This document shows, piece by piece, positions 35,371-44,268 of a stretch of DNA of 64,000 bases (positions within the stretch are counted from its first letter, which is position 1; every line of letters starts with the position of its first letter). The translations under genes were made by a program, and so were the position numbers. The DNA lies in NCBI RefSeq assembly GCF_003852315.1, contig NZ_CP027762.1:1097501-1161500 (forward strand). The letters run 5' to 3'. Origin of the DNA: Pseudomonas sp. LBUM920 (lineage in GTDB: Bacteria; Pseudomonadota; Gammaproteobacteria; Pseudomonadales; Pseudomonadaceae). The notes beneath the pieces were generated by a model that worked only from the letters and a program-made list of their open reading frames with translations, was not told where the DNA came from and made no database searches.

Positions 35371-36903
35371 TCAGAATTGGAAGTAAAGGAACGGCGAGAA
35401 ACTCTGCGCCGACAGTTTCAGAATCGACGCCACGAACAGCAGCAGTACAGCGCCGCGCATGGCGTAGCGTGGCCAGTCAGCGGTCCAGTAGGCCGGCTGC
35501 ACGGCGGCGTCCTGGCCGACGGTGAAACCTGGCTGGTGGATGCTGTCCGGGTTGTCGCCCGGCACGGCCTTGATCAGGCTAGGGTCGGCCGGCTTGGCTT
35601 TCTCGGCGGGGCGGTTGGTGTAGAAATCGCGCAGACCGAAGAACGCCAACGTTGCGTATGCCACCACCAGGGTTGCCACTTGCAGGCCGGTGAGGCTGGC
35701 GCGGTTGAGTTCCGACAGCGACCATTCGCCAAAGCTGAACATTGCGCCGTACATACGGCCGGCGACGTGCAGGTTCTCGGAGCGGAAGATCACCCAGCCC
35801 ATCACCACCAGCAGGAAAGTGAAGGCCCAGCGCACCACGTTGAAGCTGCGCGGCGCGGTGTTGAGGCCGATGGCTTTTTCAATCGCCAGCCACATGCCGT
35901 GCCAGGCGCCCCACACGATGTAGGTGATGTTCGCACCGTGCCACAGACCACCGAGCAGCATGGTCAGGAACAGGTTGCGGTAGGTGATCAGCGTGCCTTT
36001 GCGGTTGCCGCCCAGGGTGATGTACAGGTAGTCACGCAGCCAGGTGGACAGGCTGATGTGCCAGCGCCGCCAGAACTCGGTGATCGACTGGCTGATGTAC
36101 GGTTGCTTGAAGTTTTCCATGAAGCGAAAACCCATCATCAAGCCCAGGCCGATGGCCATGTCGCTGTAGCCGGAGAAGTCGAAGTACAGCTGCGCGGTGT
36201 ACGCCAGCGCACCCAGCCAGGCATCGCCCGTGGTGGGGTTTTGCAGGGCGAAGCAATGGTCGGCGACCACCGCCAGGGTGTCGGCGATGAACACCTTCTT
36301 GATGAAACCCTGCATGAACCGCGTGCAGCCCTCGGAGAACTTGTCGAGGGTGTGCGTGCGGTTGTTGAACTGGTCGGCCAGGTCGCGAAAGCGCAACACG
36401 GGGCCGGCAATCAAGTGCGGGAAGATCGCCACGAACGCCGCAAAGTCGATGAGGTTGCGGGTGGCCGGGGTGTCGCCGCGGTACACGTCGATGATGTAGC
36501 TGATGGACTCGAAGATGTAGAACGAGATCCCGATCGGCAACAACACGTGGGTGAGAATGAACGGCTCCAGACCCACCGACTTCATCATCACGTTGATGCT
36601 GTCGACGCCGAAGTTGGCGTACTTGAAGTAGCCGAGGATGCACAGGTCGACCGCCACGCCCAACAGTAGCCAGCGCTGGGCCGGCTTGGTGCGCACGCCT
36701 GCTGCACCGACCTTGAGGCCGATCCAGTAATTCCACAGCGTTACAGCGGCGAACAGCGCCAGGAAGTCCACTCGCCACCAGGCGTAGAACACGTAGCTGG
36801 CAATCAGCAGCAGCAGGTTGCGATAGCGTTGCCCGCTCAAGTAGTACAAGCCGAGAAAGATCGGCAAGAACAGAAACAGGAACACATTGGACGAGAAAAC
36901 CAT
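35371..36903 (-). CDS. algI: MBOAT acyltransferase AlgI
   Basis: Polytopic inner-membrane protein that passes acetyl groups from a cytoplasmic donor to the periplasmic acetylation machinery. 510 residues, about 10-12 helices, MBOAT signature with the conserved His in FWRRWHISLSTWLRDYLYI and a second in LWHGANITYIVWGAWHG. ATG 36903 has GGAGA upstream in AGAGATCGGGATGG. A 215 bp gap with a REPIN separates it from algL. Confidence 0.97.
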   Translation of the reverse strand: MVFSSNVFLFLFLPIFLGLYYLSGQRYRNLLLLIASYVFYAWWRVDFLALFAAVTLWNYWIGLKVGAAGVRTKPAQRWLLLGVAVDLCILGYFKYANFGVDSINVMMKSVGLEPFILTHVLLPIGISFYIFESISYIIDVYRGDTPATRNLIDFAAFVAIFPHLIAGPVLRFRDLADQFNNRTHTLDKFSEGCTRFMQGFIKKVFIADTLAVVADHCFALQNPTTGDAWLGALAYTAQLYFDFSGYSDMAIGLGLMMGFRFMENFKQPYISQSITEFWRRWHISLSTWLRDYLYITLGGNRKGTLITYRNLFLTMLLGGLWHGANITYIVWGAWHGMWLAIEKAIGLNTAPRSFNVVRWAFTFLLVVMGWVIFRSENLHVAGRMYGAMFSFGEWSLSELNRASLTGLQVATLVVAYATLAFFGLRDFYTNRPAEKAKPADPSLIKAVPGDNPDSIHQPGFTVGQDAAVQPAYWTADWPRYAMRGAVLLLFVASILKLSAQSFSPFLYFQF

Positions 36904-37013
36904 CCCGATCTCTCCATGTTTAACAGACAGTCAAGGGCCAGAGCCCCCCCAAACCCCCCCACGATTTCGGGGGAGGCCGTACAACATTGCTACTGGCGAA
37001 ACCGGCTCAAACG

Positions 37014-37100
37014 GTGGGAGGGGGCTTGTCCCCGATGGCGGTCTAACAGCCGCCATCTGTGTTCAATGACACACTGCTATCGGGGCAAGCCCCCTCCCAC
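37014..37100. repeat. REPIN between algL and algI
   Basis: GTGGGAGGGGGCTTGTCCCCGATG and its inverse GGGGCAAGCCCCCTCCCAC, a core type different from the other alginate-operon REPINs. It sits in the 36904-37118 gap, which also holds a C-run (36946-36961) and no gene. Confidence 0.9.
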
Positions 37101-37118
37101 ATTTGTAACCGGGTTCCG

Positions 37119-38228
37119 TCAGATTCCTTTGTTGCCCTTTTCATGCGTCGGGTCGTAGACCTTGGTCAGGTCACCGCCGAGCCGGAAGGTCTTGAACGGC
37201 TGCATGCCATGCTTGCGTTCGAGCACATCCGGGGCGCAGGTGTAGAGGGTGCAGAAGGGTTCAAGCCAGGCAAATTTCATGTCTTCCTTGAGGTCCTTCA
37301 TGTCCTGCTCTTTGCCGTTCTTCTTCTCGAAGATCTCCGGGTCTTTGACCCCGGCCAGCACTTTGTCGCCCAGGCGTTTGAGCGCGCCGTTGTTTTCCTG
37401 GCGCAAGTCCACGCCGTTGACCAAGGCAAAGCTTGCGATCATCGACAGCGGCGGCAATGCGTAGTTGTGATACGACAACGCCCGTTGTTGACGCTTCAAT
37501 TCGTTAGGCAGGAAACCTTGGTCATCGACCTGGTTGGCGCCGACCTTGTATTCCTTCACGGCCCAATCAAACAGGTCGCGACGGTTGACGGCGACGGACG
37601 TCGCCATCACCGACCAGGCGGCCCAGTAGGAGTGGTTGTTGGTTTTTTCCAGCGGCAGGTTGTCCCAATCGCTGACGACCTGGTCGGCCATTTTGCTGAA
37701 CCAGGCTTCGATCACCTGCGACTCCTGCTGGTGGTTGGCCAACGGGTGGGAGTCGGAGAACTTCAGGCGCACATAGGCCGAGGCCATGCTGCCCAGCGCC
37801 CATTTGCGCATGGACTTGCCGGTGTGGTTGAAGTCCTTGGACATCAACGCATCTGCCTTGGCCCAGCTGGTCAGCCAGTTGAGCGTGCATTCGAGCTGCT
37901 GCGGACGGCCGTCGCGCATGAACTGCATCACGCGCTTGCTGGTGTCTTTTTCCAGCTTGGTGATGTCGGCAGTGCTGTCGCGAAAGGCTTTTTCGGATTG
38001 CACATTCAGGGTGGAACGGGCTTTGTCCGAACCCTCGTACTTGCTGCGAAATTGCAGCGAGCCGGTGTACGGCGCCGGCATGGCGTCGCAGTCATTCTTG
38101 AAGTCGCCGGTCTTGAACGCTTCCACCGGGGCGAAATAGCCCTGAGGTGGACGCAGTGGCGCGGCGGCGTTGACTGAACCGGCGAACATCGCCAGGCCCA
38201 GCAGCGTTGGAATCAATAACTTCTGCAT
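37119..38228 (-). CDS. algL: Alginate lyase AlgL
   Basis: Periplasmic PL5 lyase that cleaves alginate by beta-elimination and clears misdirected polymer. 369 residues with a signal peptide (about 1-24, cleavage VNA-AA). The catalytic Asn-His pair is in TNNHSYWAAWSVMA, and a Tyr-containing segment is SYHNYALPPLSMIAS. I chose ATG 38228 with TGAGG eight bases upstream; that site overlaps the algX stop codon (38237-38239), and ATG 38240 lacks a site. Confidence 0.95.
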   Translation of the reverse strand: MQKLLIPTLLGLAMFAGSVNAAAPLRPPQGYFAPVEAFKTGDFKNDCDAMPAPYTGSLQFRSKYEGSDKARSTLNVQSEKAFRDSTADITKLEKDTSKRVMQFMRDGRPQQLECTLNWLTSWAKADALMSKDFNHTGKSMRKWALGSMASAYVRLKFSDSHPLANHQQESQVIEAWFSKMADQVVSDWDNLPLEKTNNHSYWAAWSVMATSVAVNRRDLFDWAVKEYKVGANQVDDQGFLPNELKRQQRALSYHNYALPPLSMIASFALVNGVDLRQENNGALKRLGDKVLAGVKDPEIFEKKNGKEQDMKDLKEDMKFAWLEPFCTLYTCAPDVLERKHGMQPFKTFRLGGDLTKVYDPTHEKGNKGI

Positions 38229-38236
38229 AGGTAACC

Positions 38237-39694
38237 TCATTGCCCGGCCGATGCGGTCTGTTGACCACCGGCAGGGAACACGTTGCGTGTGCAAATTTTC
38301 GCTTCGACTTTCTGCGCGGCAGCGCCCGCTTCGGGACCCTGCACTTCCACGGCCAGCAAGTTCTGCGAGGCCCAGTCTTCATCGGTGCGCAGTTCAAAGG
38401 CGAAACGCCCGTCTGTATCGGATGTTTCGGGTTTCTCGATCTTGATGTCCTCGTGGCGCCCGTTCATGTACCAGAGGGTGGCTTGCAGGGTTTTCACCGA
38501 CGGGTCGGCGAAGCGGATGTCGACCTGGTGACTGCTGTTACGCAGGTCTTTGTTCGAACTGTTGACCAGCAATTCGTTCTTGCCGGGTTTGAGCGTGGTG
38601 CTGGCGCTCATCTGCGCGGTCTTGCCTTCGCAGCCGTTGTCGAGCAGCGACATCATCTGGCGGTAGATGGTCTCTTGGTCGAGGCGGTACAGCGGCGAGA
38701 ATTCCCAGATCAGAATTTTCGGCGGGGTTTTCTGAAATTCGTCGCTGCCCAGGTACTGGATCATCGAGCCTTCGAGGCCACCGCCGGGGAAGGCGACGTT
38801 GAGGATGTCGGCGCCGATTTCCTGTTCCAGGAAGCCGGCGAAGTTGTAGTTCTTGCCGCTGTGGCTGGTGCCGACCAGGGTGATCTGCGGGTTGCCCGAA
38901 TCGCTGAACAAGTCGCCGTCGCCCGCTTCGCCCTTGGGCTCGGTGGTGAACTGGTCCATGTACTGGATCGCGTAGCTGGTGCCGCACAGTTGCCCGGCCA
39001 TGTTGTGCAGGGTGCCGGTCTTGCCCATGCGTCCGGAGCGCTTGGTTTCGAATTCGCGCTTGGGAATGTCCGCAAACTCAGGCATCGCACGCACTTTGGC
39101 ACCGACGATTTTCGCGGTGCGCTGGGCACCGTAGGGCGTCCAGTGTTGGTCGCCGCGGAAATAGAAATCGTGGGCCGGCAATTCATCCGGGAGTTGCTCG
39201 TTGGTCAGCGGCGACAAGTCCGGCACCACGTAACCCATCTTGGCGAAACGACCCAGCATGGTTTTGTAGTTACCCAGTGCCTTGTCGAAATCGAACTTGG
39301 CTTTCTCTTCGGGGTTGAGCTTGTTGCGGTTCACCAGGCCACGGGTCGGCTGGTAAACCACCACCAGTTCCACGCCCTTGGCCTTGAACGCATCGTGCAG
39401 CTGTTGCATGCGTTTGTAGCCGGCGGGGCTGGTGTCAAATTCGGTGCGCAGGTCTTCCTGGGTACGGAACAGCCAGTCGCCCTGGGCTTGCACCAGGGTG
39501 GTGAAGTTCTGCTGATAACGCGTGGTGTAGTTCTTCGCGTCATGGGCCGCGGGGCACAGGCTGCAGCACGGTTCGGCGGTAAAGGTCGGCGCTTTGACGT
39601 CATCGGCGCGCACGCCTTGGCTGGCCGCCAGCAGGCCGAGGGTCAGACCCGAGAGGCTCAGCAATTTGATCATGTGTGGGTGCATAAGGGTCAT
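38237..39694 (-). CDS. algX: Alginate O-acetyltransferase AlgX
   Basis: Transfers acetyl groups onto mannuronate residues in the periplasm. 485 residues: signal peptide (about 1-30, with an in-frame ATG at residue 8 as alternative start), SGNH-like domain with Asp/His in FRGDQHWTPYGAQ and nucleophile Ser in LVGTSHSGKNYNF, and a C-terminal carbohydrate-binding domain (about 350-470). Cys pairs near 43-47 and at 230 fit the known disulfide pattern. It starts two bases from the algG stop. Confidence 0.96.
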   Translation of the reverse strand: MTLMHPHMIKLLSLSGLTLGLLAASQGVRADDVKAPTFTAEPCCSLCPAAHDAKNYTTRYQQNFTTLVQAQGDWLFRTQEDLRTEFDTSPAGYKRMQQLHDAFKAKGVELVVVYQPTRGLVNRNKLNPEEKAKFDFDKALGNYKTMLGRFAKMGYVVPDLSPLTNEQLPDELPAHDFYFRGDQHWTPYGAQRTAKIVGAKVRAMPEFADIPKREFETKRSGRMGKTGTLHNMAGQLCGTSYAIQYMDQFTTEPKGEAGDGDLFSDSGNPQITLVGTSHSGKNYNFAGFLEQEIGADILNVAFPGGGLEGSMIQYLGSDEFQKTPPKILIWEFSPLYRLDQETIYRQMMSLLDNGCEGKTAQMSASTTLKPGKNELLVNSSNKDLRNSSHQVDIRFADPSVKTLQATLWYMNGRHEDIKIEKPETSDTDGRFAFELRTDEDWASQNLLAVEVQGPEAGAAAQKVEAKICTRNVFPAGGQQTASAGQ

Positions 39695-39696
39695 CC

Positions 39697-41256
39697 TCAG
39701 TCCTGCATTTCGGTCTGGCGTTCGACAGGGTCGATCAGCACGGCTTTCTGTTGGCGCACCAACAGGTCGAGAATTTCTTCCTGCCGATCACCCAGCACGC
39801 CGTTGAAGCTGATGCCGCTGGATTTGGTCGGCGCCAGCATCGACACGCGGTACAGCTCGACACTCAAGGGCGAGTCGATCGACAGCGGCCCGCTGCCGTT
39901 ACCGGCCAGTTCACCGCCGACCACGATCAGCGAAACCTTGGCGTCGAACGGGTCGAGCGCGATGTCGCGGTCGGTGTCGGTCAAATCCTTGATGTGGCCG
40001 TACACGCCGGTCAGGCCGTTGGCCATCGAGGTGTTTTCGTACAGGCGAATGTTCACGCTGTTACGGATGCGAATGCCGTGGCGACGATTGCTGATCACCT
40101 TGTTGCCCCACAGCAGGTTGTCGCCGCTCTCATAGAGCGTGATGCCGTCGGTGTGGTTGCGGTAGATCTCGTTGTCGGCAATCAGGTTGTTCACGCTGTT
40201 ACGGTCGATCACCAGGCCCGACAACTTGTTGTCGTAGCTGCGGTTGTTGAAGATGAAGCTGTCGTTCACTTCCCGGGAAATGATGATGCCGTGCTTCTTC
40301 TTGGTGCCGTAGACGGTGTTGTCCGCAATGATCAGGCCGTGGGAACGGTCGTGCGGGTCAATGCCGTAGACGATGTTGTCTTTGTAGGTATTGCCCTTGA
40401 GCACAAAGCCGGTGGTTTCGTAGCAGTAGAAGCCGTACCACATGTCCGAGAACTCGGAATCGACGATCCAGCCGGTCGGCTCAGGGCGCTTGAGCACCTT
40501 GGCCATGTTCGGCGTGTACTGGGAAATACTCACCCCGTACGACTTACTGTTGGCGTAGCCGAAGCTCGCCATTTTGCTGTTGGCGACGTAAGTCTCGGTG
40601 CCGCCCCAGGCCAGCAGGAACGGGCGAAACTCCTTGGGCGACTGAAACAGCGCCGGGCCATTGGTCTTTTCATTCCAGCCGGTGATCTTTGTGTCACGCA
40701 CAAACAACTGGCCGTCGTTGATCAGGAACGAACCGGCTTGCTGGGACAGGCGCAGCTCCTGGGTCTTCTTGTCGATTTCCAGAATGCCCTTGCGCCCGAC
40801 CACGATCGGCAGCTTGGCCAGAAACACACCCGGTGAGGTTTCGCTCAGGTATTGCTTGGGCACTTTGCCGAGCAGGTCCTTGAGGTTCAGGTAGCCGTCG
40901 TCGACAAAGATCGCCTGAGGAATGCCGTGCTGGCGCACCACCCATTCGGCCATCTTGTTATCGCCGCCGATAAAGTCCTTCAGCGCGTCCTCCTGCATCA
41001 TGCGGCGGATGCTGACCTTGCCGGGTTTGCTTCTGACGATCTTCTTTTCCATCGCCGCGGCGGTGTAGCCCGACAGGTCCGGCAGGGCAGGCTTGGCCAT
41101 TTCCAGCGGCGCGGTCGGCGGGCTGGAGATGGTGTAGGTCTTGGCCTGTTGCAGTTCTTTGGCGATGGTCGGCGCCTTGCCCTGCTGCGGGGTGTCGGCG
41201 AAGGCTGTGGCACTGGCCATCAGCATCGCGGCAACCAGCATTTTTTGAGGAATCAT
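39697..41256 (-). CDS. algG: Mannuronan C5-epimerase AlgG
   Basis: Converts D-mannuronate to L-guluronate in the polymer while it crosses the periplasm. 519 residues: signal peptide (about 1-25), then a right-handed beta-helix with repeated hydrophobic coils and the catalytic DPHD motif in NIVYGIDPHDRSHGLIIADN. I chose ATG 41256 with GGGAG eight bases upstream; ATG 41271 overlaps the algE stop but lacks a site. Confidence 0.96.
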   Translation of the reverse strand: MIPQKMLVAAMLMASATAFADTPQQGKAPTIAKELQQAKTYTISSPPTAPLEMAKPALPDLSGYTAAAMEKKIVRSKPGKVSIRRMMQEDALKDFIGGDNKMAEWVVRQHGIPQAIFVDDGYLNLKDLLGKVPKQYLSETSPGVFLAKLPIVVGRKGILEIDKKTQELRLSQQAGSFLINDGQLFVRDTKITGWNEKTNGPALFQSPKEFRPFLLAWGGTETYVANSKMASFGYANSKSYGVSISQYTPNMAKVLKRPEPTGWIVDSEFSDMWYGFYCYETTGFVLKGNTYKDNIVYGIDPHDRSHGLIIADNTVYGTKKKHGIIISREVNDSFIFNNRSYDNKLSGLVIDRNSVNNLIADNEIYRNHTDGITLYESGDNLLWGNKVISNRRHGIRIRNSVNIRLYENTSMANGLTGVYGHIKDLTDTDRDIALDPFDAKVSLIVVGGELAGNGSGPLSIDSPLSVELYRVSMLAPTKSSGISFNGVLGDRQEEILDLLVRQQKAVLIDPVERQTEMQD

Positions 41257-41270
41257 TGCGCAGGCTCCCA

Positions 41271-42758
41271 TCAGAACTTCCAGATCACGTCGACAAAGGC
41301 GCGATGCATGTACGAGTCGACCTGGCTGCCATACGCGTCACCTGGCTTGAACACACCGGCACGCAAGCGCACCAGGGCCGACGGTTCGTCGATCGACTGG
41401 CTCAGCGCCGCCGGCAACAGGCCTTTCTTGAAGTACTTGGTGACCACCAGGTCCATCTCCTGGCCCAGGTCTTTCTTGCCGTCTTCAAGCGGCAGGGAAG
41501 TGCTGGACAGGATCGCGCCGGTCACGTCATCGGTGTTGTTCTGCACGGCATCGATGCCGTTGCTGCCCACCGGTTTGTTACCGTCCACGCGCCAGAATTT
41601 GTGATAGACCAGGCTGGCGTCATAGTCCTCGCGCAGCTGCCAGGAACCGAACAGGCTCATGGACTGCATGTTGTTCATCTCGCCGCGAAACGCCTCGCCG
41701 AAGCGGTGCACGCGCGACTGGGTGCCGGTCCAGTTCGAACGGTTGCTTTGCAGGCCGTTCTGCTCGTAGTTGGCACTTGCGCGGGAGTACGCCGCGCCGA
41801 CTTGCCATTGCGGGTCCAGGCGCAGGCGCACGCCCAGGTCGGTGGCCCAGCCACTCACGTCATCGCTGCGCTTGGCCTGGGTGGGGCGGGTGCCGTCGGC
41901 GTTGAGTGCGTTGACCGTGTCGCGGTCACCTTTCATGCCGGTGACGCTGGCCCAGTAGTTAACGGTGTTGGTGTTGCGCCAGTTGTAGGCGTCGCTGTTG
42001 GCTTCGATGCCGAGCCAGGTCAGGTCGCCGTTTTCGCGCTTGTCCAACGGGTCGGTGGCCACGCCCGGTTCGGCGTAGTCGAGCTTGCCGTCGTCGTGGG
42101 TGTGGTGACCGCGCAGGCCGATCCACTGCCCTGGCGTCCACTGGTAGGCGGCGTCAGCGTAGAAGTGCTGGCGGTCCTTGTCCTTGGGCGACAGTTCCTT
42201 GAGGTCGGTGCGGTATTCGCTGAAGCGTTCGGCAGCGCCGACGTTGGCCTTGAGCAAGGTGGTGTCGAAGGTCCAGTTCAGCGCCTCGATGTTGGTATCG
42301 CGCCATTGGCCGTCGTCATTGCGCAGGCGCTGGCGGCCGAACTTGAGGATCTCGCCAGGGTAGGGCGTAAAGCCGCTGTAGCCGACCCAGAACTCGCGCA
42401 GGGCCAGGTAGTTCTTTTTGGCTTTGCGGTCGTCGTTGCTCGATTGTTCGGTGGTGTCATCGGAGGACTGTTGCAGCGTGTCGGTCTCGATGATGTCGCT
42501 CGACACGACCGCCTGGCCCATGGCGTAGGCGCTCCACGCGCCGCTTTCGCCGTAGACCCACGGGCGCAGGTCAAGGCCGATGCCGTTGACGTCGCCGCCT
42601 TTCTGCGTGCCGAGGTCGCGGTCATCTTCCGATTGCGCGGTGGCTTTGACTTCCAGGCCGAAGTTCTTGGCTTCGGTCAGCGCGGCCAGGGTCGGGCACG
42701 ACCACAGCAGGGCGAAGGTCAGGCCGATGCCGGCCTTGACGAATGGGTTGAGCTTCAT
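41271..42758 (-). CDS. algE: Alginate outer-membrane porin AlgE
   Basis: 18-strand outer-membrane barrel through which alginate leaves the cell. 495 residues: signal peptide (about 1-25, cleavage LAA-LT), many amphipathic strands, loops rich in Asp and Arg, and C-terminal VDVIWKF ending in the Phe typical of outer-membrane barrels. The ATG overlaps the algK stop (ATGA), so translation is coupled to AlgK, its partner lipoprotein. Confidence 0.96.
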   Translation of the reverse strand: MKLNPFVKAGIGLTFALLWSCPTLAALTEAKNFGLEVKATAQSEDDRDLGTQKGGDVNGIGLDLRPWVYGESGAWSAYAMGQAVVSSDIIETDTLQQSSDDTTEQSSNDDRKAKKNYLALREFWVGYSGFTPYPGEILKFGRQRLRNDDGQWRDTNIEALNWTFDTTLLKANVGAAERFSEYRTDLKELSPKDKDRQHFYADAAYQWTPGQWIGLRGHHTHDDGKLDYAEPGVATDPLDKRENGDLTWLGIEANSDAYNWRNTNTVNYWASVTGMKGDRDTVNALNADGTRPTQAKRSDDVSGWATDLGVRLRLDPQWQVGAAYSRASANYEQNGLQSNRSNWTGTQSRVHRFGEAFRGEMNNMQSMSLFGSWQLREDYDASLVYHKFWRVDGNKPVGSNGIDAVQNNTDDVTGAILSSTSLPLEDGKKDLGQEMDLVVTKYFKKGLLPAALSQSIDEPSALVRLRAGVFKPGDAYGSQVDSYMHRAFVDVIWKF

Positions 42759-44260
42759 AGGGATTCCTCGCCGTCTTCTTCTTGCAGGGCGTGCAGTTGC
42801 AGCGTGCTCTGGGCCAGGGTGCCGCGCGCGGCCAGTTCCTGTTGCACCAGGCGTTGGCCTTCGGCGCGTTGCTCTGGCGTGAGCGGGGCTTCGAGCTGCG
42901 TGGCCAAGTCATTGGCCTCTGGCGTGTCCTGGGCTTTAGCCAACTGGCTGAAGACGTAGGCGTTCAATGGGTCGGGCTGGGTGCCCTTGCCTTGGGAAAA
43001 CAATTGCGCGATGGCGAAGTCGGCGCTGTTCTGGCCGTTGCGCGCAGCAGTGAGCAAATGGTCGAGGGCTTTTTGCGAATAGACCTTGCCCAGGTAGCCA
43101 CGGCGGTAGATCTGGCCGAGGTAGTAATCGGCGGCCACTTCCTTGCCCACGGCTCTCTCGAAATGTGCTTCGGCGGCCTTGGCATCTGCCGGGACCCACT
43201 TGCCTTCGTAATAGAGCTTGCCCAGCAACAGCTCGGCGCGCGGCTGGTCGGCGGCGCGGCCATTGTCCAGGTACTTCATCATTTGATCGACGTCGCCCAG
43301 TTCCGGGAAGTCGTAGAGCAGTTGCGCCAGGCTGACCCAGGAAGCGGGGTAGCCGGGGGCGATTTTTTCCAGCAGGGCTTGCGCGGTTTTCTCGTCGGTC
43401 TTGCCCAGGGTTGCATCGCCCAACACGCGGGCCACGCTGTCGACACGCTGTGCGGTGACGGTGCCACGGCTGTAGCCGGCTTCCATTTGCTTGAGCAGCT
43501 CGGCCTGTTTTTCCGGCTCGGCTTTTTTCTGGTAGACCGTGGCCAGCTCGACGTAGCAGATGTCGGTGGTGTTCAGCGCGGCCTTGCAGATGCGCTCCAC
43601 GTCATCCAGATGCTGGTCGTAGGTGTCCTGGGTGCGATACAGCAGCACCTGAGCCAAACCTGCTTCCGGGTAACCCGCCGCCTGCCACTTGCTGATCTGT
43701 TGCTGGGCATTCACGTTGGGGAAGCTGTGCGGGTATTGCAGGTACAGCATCGCCAGCGGAATCAGGGTATTGCCTTCGCCATTGGCAAAGGCTTTTTTCA
43801 GCAGGCCTTCAGCCTCGTGCTGCTCGGCCTCGGTGGCACCGGGCTTGGCGACCAGCAGGCGACCCAGACGGGCCTGGGCGCGTGGCGAGGTATCGGCGGC
43901 CGCGCGGTAGGTGGCTTCGGCCTGGCGGATTTGCTCGGGGTCACGGGTGGTCACCTGGATATCGGCCAGGCCTACTTGGGCCTCGCTGTAACCCAGGTCT
44001 GCCAGCTGCTGGTAATTTTGCTGGGCGGTGACCGTGTCGCCACGCTTGAGGGCTTCGTTGGCCAGACGCTGGTCGGGCAGGCCGGCGCAACCAGTCAAAG
44101 AGATCGCCAATGCCAGTGTGCACAGAGATCCAATGTGGGAGCGGGCTTGCTCGCGAAGCAGGCGACGCGGTACATCAGGCATACCGCGCTGATCCCTTCG
44201 CGAGCAAGCCCGCTCCCACAAGGATTGTGGAGTAGTCGGAATAGGAGTCGTCACAGGCAT
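42755..44260 (-). CDS. algK: Alginate export lipoprotein AlgK with REPIN in its signal peptide
   Basis: Outer-membrane lipoprotein of Sel1/TPR-like repeats that scaffolds the export complex and helps AlgE reach the membrane. 501 residues; repeats such as PRAELLLGKLYYEGKWVPADAKAAEAHFERA and ADYYLGQIYRRGYLGKVYSQKALDHLLTAA run from about 70 to 470. The lipobox SLTGC puts the lipidated Cys at residue 58, far from the start, because residues about 15-43 are encoded by a REPIN (44135-44219). An internal ATG at 44182 with AAGGGA upstream would give a 32-residue leader of normal length. Start 44260 follows GAGGA and fits the alg44 spacing. Confidence 0.9.
   Translation of the reverse strand: MPVTTPIPTTPQSLWERACSRRDQRGMPDVPRRLLREQARSHIGSLCTLALAISLTGCAGLPDQRLANEALKRGDTVTAQQNYQQLADLGYSEAQVGLADIQVTTRDPEQIRQAEATYRAAADTSPRAQARLGRLLVAKPGATEAEQHEAEGLLKKAFANGEGNTLIPLAMLYLQYPHSFPNVNAQQQISKWQAAGYPEAGLAQVLLYRTQDTYDQHLDDVERICKAALNTTDICYVELATVYQKKAEPEKQAELLKQMEAGYSRGTVTAQRVDSVARVLGDATLGKTDEKTAQALLEKIAPGYPASWVSLAQLLYDFPELGDVDQMMKYLDNGRAADQPRAELLLGKLYYEGKWVPADAKAAEAHFERAVGKEVAADYYLGQIYRRGYLGKVYSQKALDHLLTAARNGQNSADFAIAQLFSQGKGTQPDPLNAYVFSQLAKAQDTPEANDLATQLEAPLTPEQRAEGQRLVQQELAARGTLAQSTLQLHALQEEDGEESL
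44135..44219. repeat. REPIN inside the algK coding region
   Basis: 85 bp with inverted GTGGGAGCGGGCTTGCTCGC ends. It is translated as WERACSRR...REQARSH, joining the algK N-terminus to its hydrophobic core without a stop codon. Confidence 0.93.
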
Positions 44261-44268
44261 GTCCTCGC

